Assembly (NCBI RefSeq): GCF_023278565.1
Contig: NC_064672.1
Coordinates: 2,852,001 to 2,916,000, forward strand
DNA: 64,000 bases
Source of the DNA: Colletotrichum lupini
Taxonomy: Eukaryota > Ascomycota > Sordariomycetes > Glomerellales > Glomerellaceae
Reading direction: 5' to 3'
A program made the position numbers and the translations under genes. The notes beneath the pieces were generated by a model. That model did not search any database and was not told the origin of the DNA. It was given only the letters and a program-made list of their open reading frames with translations. This document shows positions 47,600-61,061 of the stretch, one piece after another (within the stretch, counting starts at the first letter, position 1; the number at the start of each line of letters is the position of its first letter).

Positions 47600-49260
47600 T
47601 TTGACTGCGGCGACGGCGTCAGGTTAGCCTCTTCGGTTTTGGTAGATGTGGTGATGATTGAGAAAAGAAGAGAGCGACAAAGGTTATCGAAGAAAAGGAA
47701 CGGGGGGAGGGGGGACAAACCAGCTGTTCACGTAAAATCCGGCTGCCGAGGTTTTGGTGGTGGTGTTGATGAATTGGACGACAATTGAGAAATGTTTGAG
47801 TGGAAGGGGAAAAATCGAGGAAGGGTAGAGTTTGTGCGGTCGTACTAGCCCTGAAACGGCTAGCGCAGCTGGGGCTGGGCTTGCCCCGAACCTAATTATG
47901 GGGCTCGCGTCTCGGTGTGTGGCATTCCCTCGGTGAAGTGAGCTCGGTGTGCTTAGGCGTAGAGATGGAAGGATTTCTTCCTACAGGCACGTTTAGGGAA
48001 ACTGTGGGACCAGTATGATTCTTCGCAGCCATGAACGGCCTATCAGTGAGACTTTGACTACCTCATAAATTGATGATCATTTCGATTTCGACTTACACGC
48101 TCGTCGCCATTCGGTGCAGATTTCATTTCTAAAGTCTACCCTCCCTACCATTTCACAAAATCTGGGAAGGGTCTAGACGGAGAACGACAAATGAGTTTGC
48201 AATGTCTCCGTCACACTCAATGGAAACCTCCAAGTGACTTGCAGCGACGTGGTGATAAATGACTACTAGACTATTAGGCCGTCTCGTCTACCCTACCTTG
48301 CGGTTACATTCTTTCATCCAGCCCAGCTTGCCTTTATGTGCAGACCTTTCAGGCTTCCACCTCTTCTCTCCACACACTCTTATTAAATTTTCCAATCTGA
48401 AAATATGTTCCAAAACTCTAGGCTCTGACGCTTACGCTCGAACTTAGCTTCGATGGTCTTATCACGTTCTAGGCAGATGCCATAGGAAGCTCCTCCAAGT
48501 CATCGATAGAGATGGTCCTTGAGAGACAGGCAGTGAGAGATGGGTACGTCACAGACACATTAGAATAGAAAGGCATTGAATTTCCGGCCCTCATATTCTC
48601 AAATACCTAAAAGTCGACGGAAAAGCAAGATTTTTCGTACAAGAATCCGACATTGGCCCATTACCCAGAAACACAAGTCCCTTTTTTTTTAGTCTCGGGT
48701 TACACCATGCTTGTGTGGAAAAAAAGTAAAAAACAAGTCTCTCTGTCTATGACGGTAGTGCCCTGAGTAGTAGTGAAAGTCTCTCAATCTCCTCTTGAAT
48801 CTCTCATTCATCATGAATTGGGGGTTGTGCTGGTGGGAAATTAGGCCGTAATTGCAAAGTCTCGAAACAAGCCTGTAGAGTAAAAGTGAAAATGAAGGTG
48901 TTTGGGGATCCAGCATGTCTTCCCATTTTTTCGTCCTTTATGTCTTCTTTTTTCTGTCCGAAAGAAGCACAAAGGTCCCGCCAGTTTTTGGCAATTTAAA
49001 AACAAAAAGTTTGAAGCCGTCCAACTCCGACAGTGAGAAGAGGAAATAAAAAAGTGTTGCCAGACTCTGCAGCCCAGGCTATGCTTACAATGCCACAACC
49101 ATGCTAATCGTAAAAACGTACGATAAGCCGCTGGGCCGACAGTTGGTAAGAATTCGCCGAACGACGAACGGATATGGAATGCCCGTTGAGAAGGTCGAGT
49201 TCGCGGTGGAACATGAGAAACCAATATCGTGGCCGTTTCCAACGTCAGGCGCCTGTATCA
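47600..49260. promoter_or_regulatory. eL15 upstream region and PSP1-gene 3' flank
   Basis: About 1.7 kb between two minus-strand genes. The DNA just upstream of eL15 (47640-47830) is GA-rich on the plus strand, i.e. CT-rich in the sense of eL15, like other strong fungal promoters. No gene is supported. Confidence 0.45.
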
Positions 49261-51098
49261 TCAGCGACTGTTCAAGGAAAGGCCCTGAAATGCGGTAGCC
49301 CATTCACTCTGAGTGTTCATCGGGCCCACGCCTGACTCATGCGGGCCAGGTCCGTCTGTTCCCGGCTGGAAGCGAGATCGCATCTGATAGTCAGCTGCGC
49401 CAGGGAAGCTGTAGCTATCGAGCGACGGAACAACTCCAGGGACGTAGGGCATGTTTCCAGGCCTGGGCGCAGTGCCCATGCCGCCCATGTGCGAATAGGG
49501 ATAATTCGGTTGACCGTAGCCACCGGCCGGACCTCCAGGCCTTTCACCAAACGGCGGGGTGAATGAGTTCTGGAATCCACGGCCAGGTGGACCTGAACCA
49601 CCGAATCCTCCCGGGTGCTGTTCCTGGTTCTGCTGCTGTTGCTGCTGCGCGGAGCGTCGCTCGGAATTGTTCGATCCACCGCGACCCACGCCAACCGCTC
49701 CGGGTCCGACGCCGCTAGGCGCCTGAATACCCAAGGTGGGACTGGCGAAGGATGCCGGGTTGATGGCCGACATCCAGATTCTGGTCTTGTAGATCTTGAA
49801 CAGATCCGTAACGAGCGAATTGAAGTTGATGTACGAATCAGCGAAGTAGTAGAATGTCAGCTTCTTCCAATCCCTGTGCGCAGTTAGTCTCACCTCTGTT
49901 CGTCAGGTTCGTCCAGACACTTACATTTGGAACTCGGCATCGAGAATCTCCATGTTCAGTCCATGCTCCTTGACCTTTTGCATGCAGACTCGCTTGGCCT
50001 TGGCCTCGTTGCCCTCCTTGTCCCGCAAGGCGTGGATCTCGTGACTCTGTGCCAGGCGCTTGATGAGCTTAGGCTTAAGCTCTCCAGCATTGGGTTCCTG
50101 CATATGACCATGCTGATTAGGCGGGCCCATTCCGCCAACAGCGCTGCCCTGGAGACCATTTGCGGCCGCCATAAGGCCAGCTCCTGTACCATCCTGGGCA
50201 GCAGCGGCATTCTGAGAATACATCATCAGCCACTTGTACTGCTCCTCTGCGTAATGCTCCTTGAGCTCCTTGGCAGTTTGCCAGTCGACATTGTCGCGGG
50301 CGACAGTGCCCAAGTCAGTTCCTCGATCAGCTTCGACGATGACGAGATCACCGGGCTTCACGGTCAAGCCGGTACCCTCCTGGATGTAGAAGACATCCGC
50401 TCTAGCGCACTTGAACAAGACAATGTGAAGCAGCTGGTTGTGGCGCGGCTGCGACATGGCATACACATTGCGATGGGGCGAAGGTGCACGGTTTCCATAA
50501 GGAGGGTGCATCGAGTAGGCCGATGGGAAAGTGTTGTTGAACTGCATGCTCTGGGGGGGAGCAGCAAGACCTCCACCGGGAGTAAAGTAAGCAGCTTTAT
50601 CTATGAGTCAGCTTGATTCATGCCAAAGTAATAGCCTAACTTACCTGTGTTGCTGAGGGGGTAGTTCTGGTTTTCCGAATAGGCCAAGGAATAGTCCTGG
50701 GGTTGCGGCTGCTCAGCAATGGGGGTGTCGAGCGCGTTGAAAGACTCGTTGATGGAGCTGATGGAACCTTGGCGGGTAGGAATATCCGCAAATGAGTGCC
50801 TGCGGCTCTGCTGGCCTTCAGGACCGCCAAAACCGAGAGAGCTGTGCCAGAATGCCTTCCTAACGTTCTCCAACTTTCTGTTCTCGTACGGCGAGCGGAA
50901 CCCTGACGCCCCGAACTCGCTCATTCTACGACCCAGAGCTCTTTTCGCCGCCATCTCACTGCCGTCATTGGCCTCATCAAGTTCGTCGATGGCAAAGTCA
51001 GATTCCTCGGGAACGGCCTCGCGCAAGGTGTAACCATTACCAAGACCGTACGCAGCTCCGGTAGAAGCTCTAGGACGGAGTCGGTTCTGATACTGCTG

Positions 51099-51135
<37 letters not shown>

Positions 51136-52070
51136 GCTTGTTGTTGTTGACGCAGCATCGCATTCTCGCGAGCAAGCAGCTCGATGGTCTTCGCCTCAGC
51201 AGACTGATGCATTGAACTCTGCATTGATTCTGTCGCACTCTCATCGTCATCGTCATCCACCTCCTTGACCTTTCCAAGCAGGCCTCCCTCGTTCGACATC
51301 TCACTCAGCATGCTGGGCCGGGAAGGCCGGTGCTGCAGGCCAGAGTGTCCATGGGCACGTCCGCGACCAAGAATCGTGGAGCTGCTCATAGCGGCCGGAG
51401 GCGCGTCGGGTTCCAATTGACCAACTGAGTACGACTGAGAACGGTACGTCTTAGGCGTAGGGTGAAGGGGGATCGCGAAGGGGATTTGAGCGTTGGGGCC
51501 AGAGTCTCGCGGTGCAGGAGATGTCTGTCCATGGCTATCGGGGTTGAAAAAGGAGCCTCCAGCTGATCCAGGTGGCATAGTCGATGTGGGCGAGGGCAAA
51601 ACCTCACTCAGACGCGAGGGAGGATCCTTTCTCTCGTTGTTCCAGATACCGGTGCCCCAGGTGAAGGAGGCTCCCGGAACAGGAGCGCGACCCATGACGC
51701 CGGATGACTGAGTGTGAGTGCTCCAAGGCGCGTTTCCTTCCGCGGAAGGGGTGCTTGGGTGAGAAGCCGTAGGAGACATGGAGCTGCTCGCGAATGAACC
51801 TTTTCGGGGCCGAGGCAGCGGTTGAGTAGTATCGTTGAGCCAAGAAGCTCTTCTGACAGGCTTCTGAGGTTGCGTCTGCTGAGGTGGCTCTTGGCGATGA
51901 GAATCAGCCTCGTCGTCTGAGCTGGCTAAAGCTTCAGAGTCGGGCGTTGATCGACGGTTAAGCTTATCAAGAAGAATGGCGTGGCTGTTCACTGCGGAGA
52001 AAGTGCCCTGACCCTGTTTGGAAGACGGGCCGGGTTTGGCGTTGCTAGTACTTCCCGTACCAGAACTCAT
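49261..52070 (-). CDS. PSP1 C-terminal domain protein
   Basis: Cytoplasmic, probably RNA-linked protein containing the PSP1 domain named for a yeast suppressor of DNA polymerase alpha mutations; precise role unknown. Three minus-strand exons, 52070-50645, 50594-49925 and 49873-49261, in frame for 902 residues. Residues 1 to about 480 are low-complexity Ser/Pro-rich, with an acidic run (VDDDDDES) and a polyglutamine tract at about 305-325. The PSP1 domain runs about 500-745: HIVLFKCARADVFYIQEGTGL, VKPGDLVIVEADRGTDLGTV, KRLAQSHEIHALRDKEGNEA, EHGLNMEILDAEFQ, then across the last splice DWKKLTFYYFADSYINFNSL and VTDLFKIYKTRIWMSAI. The C-terminal 150 residues are Gly/Pro/Gln/Asn-rich. The intron boundaries restore the conserved domain exactly. 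Confidence 0.93.
51093..51149 (-). repeat. Polyglutamine-coding CAG/CAA repeat
   Basis: Tandem CTG/TTG triplets on the plus strand encode about 18 Gln (one Ala interruption) inside the PSP1-domain protein. The mixture of CAG and CAA codons suggests a stabilised but possibly length-variable tract. Confidence 0.85.
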
Positions 52071-55000
52071 TGTCCACCTATTGTTGCCTCCCGATGGAAA
52101 AACGGAAAGTCTGGTCCACTTCTGAGTACCTGATCAATTACTGAAATTGACAGAGGTGAGTTGCTTGATAGCTTTTTGGAGACTTTAGAGAAACGATTTG
52201 TTCAAACGGGAGAAAAGTAAGTGATGGGCTGACGAAGCTTGGTCAGGTGTTCTTGAAAGAAGGATGAAAGGCGGTAAACTCCGAATGAGACTAGCAGTTG
52301 AGTTAGCAGCTAGGTCATCAAACGTTAAAGGCAAGCGCTGTGAGACAAGATGAAAGAGACGAGTTTCGCCGCAACCAGCTTTGGGTGTCACGGCGAGCTG
52401 CGGCTTGCGCTGCAGGTCAAAGCTGACAGCAACTGGCGAAGGGCAATTGGAAGGCGCCACGAGCCACGAGCCACGAGACAGAGACGTTCGAGGCCTGGCG
52501 CACGAAAGGGTAAAGTGGGCAAATACTTGATGAGAAGACACAAATGCGAATGTGAGCGAGTACAGAATTTTGTGGTAGACCACGATGTCGAGGTGATCTC
52601 GCCAAGGTGCCGAGGGAAGACGGGGATCTGAGCTTGGGCAGCTGGGTGACACGCGTGAGGCAGTCGCACTCAGACAGAATCAGACAGACACGACGAAATG
52701 TACCCAAGGAAAGGCAGTGGAGCTTGTCTTCGGAGGATTTTCCGCCAGACAGCAGCAGCCTTGCGACATGAAGTGTGTGATTCGTACAGCAGACGAGTGA
52801 AAACAGGGTACGTACCGAACTGCGGGAAACCGGGTAGATCTATCGCCAGGGTATCAAATGTTGCAATTTCTAGATGCTGAGGAAACAATCTGATCGGGTG
52901 ACCGAGGCGAAATCGATGTGGGAAGGCGCGGCAGAGGCTCGTAGGTGACGACTGATGCGTGGCGCGGCAAGGCGAGTCGGGTCGAGGCGTTATGGGGAAA
53001 TGCTGCCCTGAGAGGAGTCGCGATGTGCCGTTGCAGGGAAAGAGAAAAGGTAGTCCGCACAGTGACCAGGCTGTGAGGTCGTTGGTCGAAGGGGGTTGAG
53101 GGAGTGAGTGAGTGGGAGAGAGTGGGTGAGTGAGAGCGTCGAGAGAGCGAGAGATGGCGATGAAGCAAGATGATTATGGCGCGCGTAAAACGGGAGCCGA
53201 AAAAAGCGCGAAAAGTCGTCTAAACCAGTTCGTCTAACCCAGACCCAAAGTTGCCCAAAGGAAAATAATCAACGTGGTGTACGGCGAGGGGTCACGCAGC
53301 AAAGCTGGGGCTGTCGTCGAATGGAGAAGCTATGCGTGTGCTGCGCGCGCGTGTTGTATTGTATGCGTATCCGTACCGTCTAGAATCGAGGTGCGATGCC
53401 GTTCGTTAGTGGCGGAGGAGGAACGGAATGGTAATGCGACAAGAGTGAGAGCAGGCAGGTTACGCGCAGCCCATTGTCGTCGCGTAGTGGATGAACAGCG
53501 ATCGCAAAGTGGAATGCGGGTGGAAGCTGTGGATGTAGATGTGGATGCTGGAAGGGGGGATGAGAAAGAAGAATGTCTTGGGCGGCGCCCTCGATCCTTT
53601 GGGGTGCGACGGGCTTGAAGGACAGATGAGGAGAAGCACGGAGAGGGGGAAGAAGGAGAACAGACGAGAAGAGTGTTGGAGAGGTTTGAGGGGGATGGAA
53701 AGAGGTCACAGTTGTAGTACGTTGACGGAAGCGGGGGAGGAGAAAGACGTTGCGACTGCGACACGAGACCAGAAGCTTGTCCAAGTGGCTGGTGCGTACC
53801 TATGAGAGAGAGAGAAGGGGTCCGGTTCAGGGTGTCCGTAAGGTAAGGTGAGGTCAAGGAATAGGGCCACCAGGCGAGAGTGTGAGAGACAGGATGACTG
53901 AGGGGGAGGTAGCTTGCCACCTGACGACACACAAACCGCGGGCACAGTGAGGGGAGTTGAGTTGGGTTGAGGAGAGGAGAAGGGCGAACTGAATGAGTGT
54001 GGTGTGTGTGTGTGTGGAAGTATGGGGTATAGATGGATGGGTGTAGGTAAGGTAGGTATGGGTGGTGTGTGTGAGTGAGTGAGTGAGTGAGTGGTGTGTG
54101 TATGTGCGTACCTATGGATGGATGTATGGTAGGCGGAGCTGGACAAGGTATCCGTAGCTCGCTAATAAGACGATGCGAGGTCAAGAGGTCGTCGTCTCAA
54201 TGGGAGTAAAGAAGAGACGAGAGGGGGCCCGATCTGAAGAGGTGTTCCAATAAGGTACCTACCACACAAGTAAGGGCAGGGTACATAAGGCAATGATGGG
54301 ATAGGGCGTAGTGGGAAAAGAGGCCCAGTTTGGGTCAGTTCCAGCAAGGCCAAGCAGGTCATGCATTGGAATATGGAGGTAAGTTACCTCGAGGTGAGGT
54401 AAAGTAAAAAGTGTGGTAGCAACGGGAGTGCTCCGTAATAATGCAGATGCAGTGTGCGCAGACTTGCAGAGAGAAAGAGACAGAGAGAGCACGCTCAAGG
54501 AGAGATGCAATGCAGTCGATATCCAGCTCCAGCAGCTGCTCCAGCTCCAACTCCAGCTTCCCCAGGCCAGGCCAGACCAGCCAGGTCCAGTCCAGTCCAC
54601 CCAAGTCTCGGGCTCCTGTCTTCTCTTGGTCCAGTTGAGTTTGGGTTGAGTTGGTGTGTGCCTGTCTGTGTGCGCTGCAAGCCACACGAGCGGCATGCAC
54701 TGTATGAACAGCACTAACCCCAGGCCAAGGGTACGCACGGAAGAACAAGCTAAGCCCTGGTTGGTTTTGGTCTCGGGGGGGCAGATGCCTGTCCCAGCCC
54801 ACCTCAGTGCTCCTAGACCCGAAAGAGCACGGGCAGGTAGCACGGAACCTGGAGGTAAGGTATGCGCTGGAGGCCCTGTACCTGTCGAGGTCAACGGATT
54901 GTCAGGGACGGGAGTGTGCGCGCTGGTTGTGGATCAAGTCGACTAATATCGGTGGAGGGGACAAGTGGGCAGGTCCCAGTTGATCATCGTACGGGAGAGT

Positions 55001-58000
55001 GGGAACGCTTCGGGACGATGGAAGCACAACGGTGATGCTGAGATGGGGAGAAAAACCAAGACAACCTAAGAAAAAGGAAAAAGGGGGCCTCGGACGAGGT
55101 GAGGGGAAAACCATTCCCTGCCGACTGCCTTGTGGTGAAGGTAAAGAGTAGGGTAGGTATCTGTCTCTGTATTCGGACTTGTTTTCCCTCACTTCTACTC
55201 CGTGCCCCTCTCAAACTTCTGGTAAGGCCGAGGAGCATCCAAAGGAATGCCCGGATAGCAATGGTACCCTGGACCTCCAGCGTAGCAGCAAGGTGGTAGC
55301 CGGAAGGCTGCATCCAAGTTGCCTTGCAAGTCGTTGACTTGATGAAGCACAACAATGTTGAACAAGATATTGTTATGCAAAGACTGCCTTGAACATTCCA
55401 ATGCACAGAACGCATCAAATATTGGCGATATTTGATGGCAACCTTCATGGCGAAGTGAAAGAAAAGTGCACCCATTTTCCGATCCACAGAATCGACCACT
55501 TGGTCGCCGCGCATGTATAGTGGGGTGTAGCAAATGCTGGGACTAGGAATGAAGAGCATCCAGACCGCCACTGGAGAAAGAGAGAAGTAACAATAAGAAG
55601 AGAATCAACGCGTTGACTGTGAACAGCACTTGCTGAAGTCTGCGGGATATCGTAGAGGGGACAAGGTCCTCCTGTTGGTCTGGCAAGACCTCTTTGCATT
55701 GAGGTTGCCCCAAGAAAGTAGCGATGTACACCTTGCACTGCTTGCTTGTTGAAGCAGGTAAAGGGGGAAGAAGGTACCCAATCACCTGCGAGATGTGTAA
55801 GAATCATGGAACGGCAGCTAGAACAAGGAGACACACTCTTTGCGTTTTTCTTTTCTTTCTGTGGCAGCTAGAGGGCTCCCCCCTTCCCGTCAAAGAGTTT
55901 TGAGTGGCCCAGGTGCAATTCAAGAGGGTGTGCAGCGGAAAGCGAGACGACGGTGTGGTAGGGCCCAAGAGAACAGCCTCGACACCCTTTGCAGGCCAAG
56001 GTACCTGCTTAGGTGGATAAATTTGCAGGGTGGCAGCAAGCGGGAGCCAGAATAGCCCAGACGACGAGGGCAGAAAAAGTGGAAAGATGGAAGGAAGTTA
56101 TCCAAGAACTGCTACTAGAGAAATCCGGTTGCCAAGGTGAGGTATGGGCGTGGTGTTGTACTTCTCCATTGGTATTTCCGTACAGAGAACGGGTATGCAG
56201 GTACTTGGTGCAAGAGAATGGGGTTCCGCGAGTAGCAGGCCGAAAGTGGAAAAGACGTATAAGGGATGGCAGCTCTGGCAATGCAATAGTAGCTCGAGAG
56301 AAAGAAGAAGTGTAGCCGTTGTAAAGTCCGCCTGCCACTATATCTCATATGTGCGGGTGGTGTGCCAAGTTGAAATTTTACTATCTTCGTATCCAAGTAA
56401 TGTAATAGGTGAAATGCTGGAAGGAAGATATCTCAGTCTCAAAATCCCCCAAACGCAATGTCGTCGAGCATGCAGGGCAGGACAAACAGGCTGGACGGAG
56501 GTGCCTGCCATGCCTGTCTCTCTGGCGGCACAGTGTGACCAAAGTGCCCGTCTCAAGCGGTGGATCCGAGCTAACCGTCCTTGGTCGATCGCAGGTACGT
56601 ACTGCCTAGCATCTTCCCGATTCCCCACACTGTTCTCCAGGCAAATCCCCACCTTTTGCTCGATTCTACTGCCAATCAAAATTCAGGAAACACAGGGATG
56701 GGCGGACTAGCAAGGCCAGGCCGGGCCTGTCAGGGCTCAGGGGTTGTGGCTAGTGGGGCCGCCCGTCTGCAAGTGACCAACCAGATCATGTCCTCCAGGT
56801 CGTTGCTTCTTTGTTCACCCAACAGCAACTATGTAGAGCAGGAGCTGCCCCTTCAGATCGTGGGTTTCGGGGGCCAAGAGGGAAGGAAGCGGGGAAACAG
56901 AGCCTACCGGACTGGACTCTGGTTTCCATTATGACAGACAGATGGAATCGAAATTGGAAACAAGCCATCAAAGGTGCCTGGTGATAGGTCTTCGTTCCTA
57001 CCTACTAACAGCATGCACACTACCTACGAAGTACATGGGAGCCTCTCGCGACGTCTTGGCTCCTCCCCGTCCATCCGAATCCATGGTGGCACCTCGACGG
57101 GGACATCTTGTTTCCACCTCAGCGCTTCCTCTTTCATTTGCTATCTTTCTCGCTAGTTCATGACTGGACCTCTGTTCGTACATCGATGCTACCTCGGTCT
57201 GCATCATTACATACGCATCAAATCCTCACTACTTCGTCGTGCTCCGGCCGAGACCTCGATATACAGTAGACTCGGGCGACAAGTCGCGGCAGACGCAAAC
57301 AATACCGTATCCATATTGATACCTCGCTACTCCGTTCTTAATCAAGACCAGCCTCGACGACTAAGAAGCTTCCCGGATAAAGCGGGTTGCACTGCCATCT
57401 GCTATGGTCAATCCTTCATCCGCGTCTGCAGAAAATGATGGCACTTGCGCATAAGATTCTTTCGAGTACTACAACTACAAATCACCTCAATCACCACCAC
57501 CCCGCTCATGACATGCCATGCCTGCAGAGAAGCGTTGTGTGATACGTCTGCATAGTACGCCCATGTACCCCAGTCGACGGCGGCACACGCATATACTTCA
57601 TATATTCGCCAGCGCGACGTACTTCCTACATTACATTGAAGGTTTTGTCTCTATATATTCCGGCGCTACCGTCATGTTTGCACATCCGATGTTCCCTTCG
57701 GCCCACCATTCTTCCGTTGCCCGGGGGGGGGATCTGAGGGCTAAGAACAACTTCTAAAGATGCGACTATCATTCAGCGAAACTATACTATAGAAACAACT
57801 AGGAAAACCAGCGTGAGCGAGGAACGAGCTTTTCCGGATCGCCGACATGGATACTACCTGCGGTCAGAGTGGTCCCCGACGATGCCGTTAACACTGCAGC
57901 TTTCTTCTTGCATGCTTTCCCTCAGCCTCCGGGCATGAAGTGGCCATCTGACCTCTATGCGGCTGTAACAGGCTGAGCCCATTCGCCCATCGCCGATCCT

Positions 58001-61000
58001 CCAACCTTTAGCGGCTTTTCGCCCCTTGATCAACATATGGCCAAGTCCAACTTCGGTCAGCGGTGGCATAGCGCTGCAATCAGGAGGAGCATATTCGAAC
58101 CACCAGCAAGTCGAGCCAGCCAACCGGTTGACTGCATCCATCGTCCTAAGTGCCCAAGAACATCTGGTGGTCTCGCCGTTGCAGGGTCTCACCCTTCTGC
58201 TACTTGGCCTAGGCCGCGGACGTACGTGAGACACAGTCGTGATCCAAACACGTCTGTTTCTTGAACGCAACATAGAGCACGCGCCATCATGTCCGGGAAC
58301 ACTTTGTACGGCAGCGGGAGCCACGGTCGATGTTCGCATGGCGATGTCCCTGGAAAGTTTGGAGGTTTGCCGTTGAAAGTTGCAAGGGTGGCTGTAATTC
58401 TGCAGCTTGCCATCGGTCCTCATCCCTCACCACCCCGCACTAGATCCATGTTCTACGAATGTCCGTGGGCTCACGTTCCGATACAAACAAGGCGACAAGG
58501 TACAAGGAAACGTCTTTCAGTCTACGCCACTTAATATCAGTATGAGACGCCTCGAAGTTGCTGAGACCCTGTTCCACAAGTATCAGCTGAAGAGGAGTCA
58601 AGGTCCCAAGTGCCATGATGCGAGAAATCTGGAGCCACGGCCGCTACTACCGGCAAAGGGGGAGAGGACTACGACCCACGAGATGACGGACCAGCTTTTG
58701 CACTGAGTATCGCCGGTCAATGACCTATAGGAGACTATAACTACCTACCATCTCTGATGCCAAAGGGAGGCACCACTAGAGGCAAAGGTGCATGTGCAGA
58801 TGCAGGCAGAAGGTTTGGCGATGAAGGTCTGGGTTCAGGGCACTTCTCCGAGACCGAGGAGGGGTAAGGATCTGTGGAGTAAACGGGCTGCTGCAGCATG
58901 TCACGCGCGCCATCCTCAAGCTAACCTCCTTCATCTTCAAAGGCTTCTTCGATTTGACTGTCTCACTGACCTCACAGTGGCATCATCCAGACTCTAGGCG
59001 TATGGCACGGGTCGGAGCTTTCGATATCGAATCAGATGTAAACCCAGGTAAGCAGTATTGGCGACGATGAAGGAACGCACTGCCGGCAACCGGTGGGCGG
59101 AGACAATGTCTGGTGCGTCTTTGAGATAAATGCGACCACGGATGAGGTTCCGCCTCTAGGCCGACGCACTACTAGATGCGCAGAATCACGCATTTCGATT
59201 CCATCGACCAGCTATGAGGAGAATATGAACGCATCAGACATTGAAGGGTTTCCTTTGGCCATTTGAATACCTTTCTACTCCTGAAATGCAGCTTGTCTAT
59301 CAACCACACCCTGGTAAGAGTGAGACTGAGCGTCACGCTTCAGTTTTGGACGATGCGCCGAGCTTGAGACCTAGCAACCCGACCTATATCACGTATACGA
59401 AGATGACGAGATATACCCAGGTATTCTCTGCAGTTGATAGGATGATCTGGTGGTCTACAAATGCGACCATCAAAGACGGCAACGAAACGCAACGTACCGC
59501 ACCGTCACTGGAGATCGACGACACCGATGGAGGGCGAAAGTCAAAATCAGCCAGGGGGCTTTACCCCGGATTATCATCTTGTCATTAAACTCAACCGTGA
59601 GCGGCTGCTGCAACGGCTCCCCAAGAAGCCAGAAGTCAAAAAGTGGCCAGAAAAACGTCTGAGCGGACGTCAAACATTCACAACCTGGGAGCACCTATCC
59701 GTACGCGGATCTTGAAGGGAATCATCTGGAAGTTTGACCTTGGAATGTTGGGTTTCTTCGAAGTTGCTGCCCACCAAGCGGCGCTACTGCAACTAAAGAC
59801 GGATACTTAGGGTCTCCAAGATCGGTCCTCTCCTGGCCCACCTGGCGCGACCGCAACTGTTCCGCTCTTGCATCTGGTCTGCCTCAGATTACAGTGTAAG
59901 TCGGCATCAATACCATGGGTTGCTGTTCGTACCTAATTCTGTACTGCGATATTGTAGCGACGTCAACAGGGGCCTGCCAATCGTTTTCTAGGGGGCACTG
60001 GGGGTACTCGGTGCGGAGGCAGAGACGGGACAGGCATGCACCCGGCAGACTGGCATGATGATGAGGAGATGCGGCACGAGATCAGCGGAAGTCAAGGAAC
60101 CTAAACTTGACCGAGCAGAAAAGACGAGCCAGGAATTCGGTGGGCCGTTGACCTCCTGAGGCCTGTTTAAGGAGAGAAAGAGGGGTGGGAAACAAGGCGG
60201 AGATAGCCGTTCTGATGAGGTACGGCAGACGAAAGGGCGTGAACGTTAAAACCACTCTCAGAATTGCTCAACCGTGGGACGTCAAGACGCAAAAGAGTTG
60301 AGGGGTTTCGATGATTCGATGAGGGGTTCCTGTACGGAAACGACCACCCCCGGCCCCCCGCCCTGATCCGCTGCAGCAACCCTTGGTTGGGGCCAGAGTC
60401 CAATCAGGACGAGGGCAATAGGGAAAACCCTCCGCCAACCCTGCTGGGCCTGCGCATTTCGTTACGACGGATACTGATCTCGAACGCGGCTGGCTAGGGT
60501 TTAGCAGGCCATGGATGATCTTTACTCGCATTGTCGACGGCATTTGTCTGAATTCTGCAATCTGACTTGACGCCGCCGGTGGTAGGGTTGTGCGCAACAG
60601 GCCCTCATAGGCTCGCCCAGATCGTCATCCATCTAGACCTAGACCGGCCCCGGCTCGGAACTTGACTTTTTTTCTTTTCTTTACGTTCGAGGCGACGCAG
60701 CCCATTCCGGGTCAGTGAGGCATCATATCCGACCGAACACGAGGCTCAGCGATAGCGGTTTGCGAGGTAGGTCTCGGACCAGGTCATTCATTATCTGTGC
60801 ACGCCTCGACGATGCGAGGCTGGCGTAACCCTACGTAGACGTGGACGAGGCTGCGATGAAGGAATAGCAGTGTACGCTTTTGGTAGTGGGTATTGTCTCC
60901 GTCACCGGGTTGAAGCCGGATGAAACGTTTCTCTTTAATTATACAGCAGTTCTACAGGTATCGTGCGCCTCCTCGATATCTTATTGTTTCGTCATTCTGA

Positions 61001-61061
61001 GAAGTGTTTGGGAACCACTTCTGGACAGTCTTCCTCATATCGCATTCGAGCGTGCTACTGT
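52071..61061. other. Nine-kilobase stretch with no supported gene
   Basis: From the PSP1-gene start to the Nfu1 stop I find no gene I can defend. 53090-54110 is full of GAGT/GTGT microsatellites. 54530-54600 has CAGCTCC/CCAGGCC repeats. 57500-59720 carries scattered short frames. The most protein-like are 58407-58706 (TNVRGLTFRYKQGDKVQGN, arrestin-N-like at best) and 59590-59715 (DYHLVIKLNRERLLQRLPKK), with no consistent splice model joining them. They may be remains of a decayed gene. Confidence 0.4.
53999..54105. repeat. GT and GAGT microsatellites
   Basis: (GT)n near 54001-54016 and (GAGT)n with GTGT flanks near 54066-54105 on the plus strand, in the long upstream region of the PSP1 gene. 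Confidence 0.8.

Noticed and set aside
53330..54184. 284-codon minus-strand frame rich in His/Thr/Ser/Pro
   Set aside because: Translation of GAGT/GT microsatellites; low complexity and no conserved segment.
58407..58706. Arrestin-N-like reading of the GLTFRYKQGDKVQGN frame
   Set aside because: The resemblance is limited to one strand-loop motif and no continuation of the fold was found, so no gene was named.
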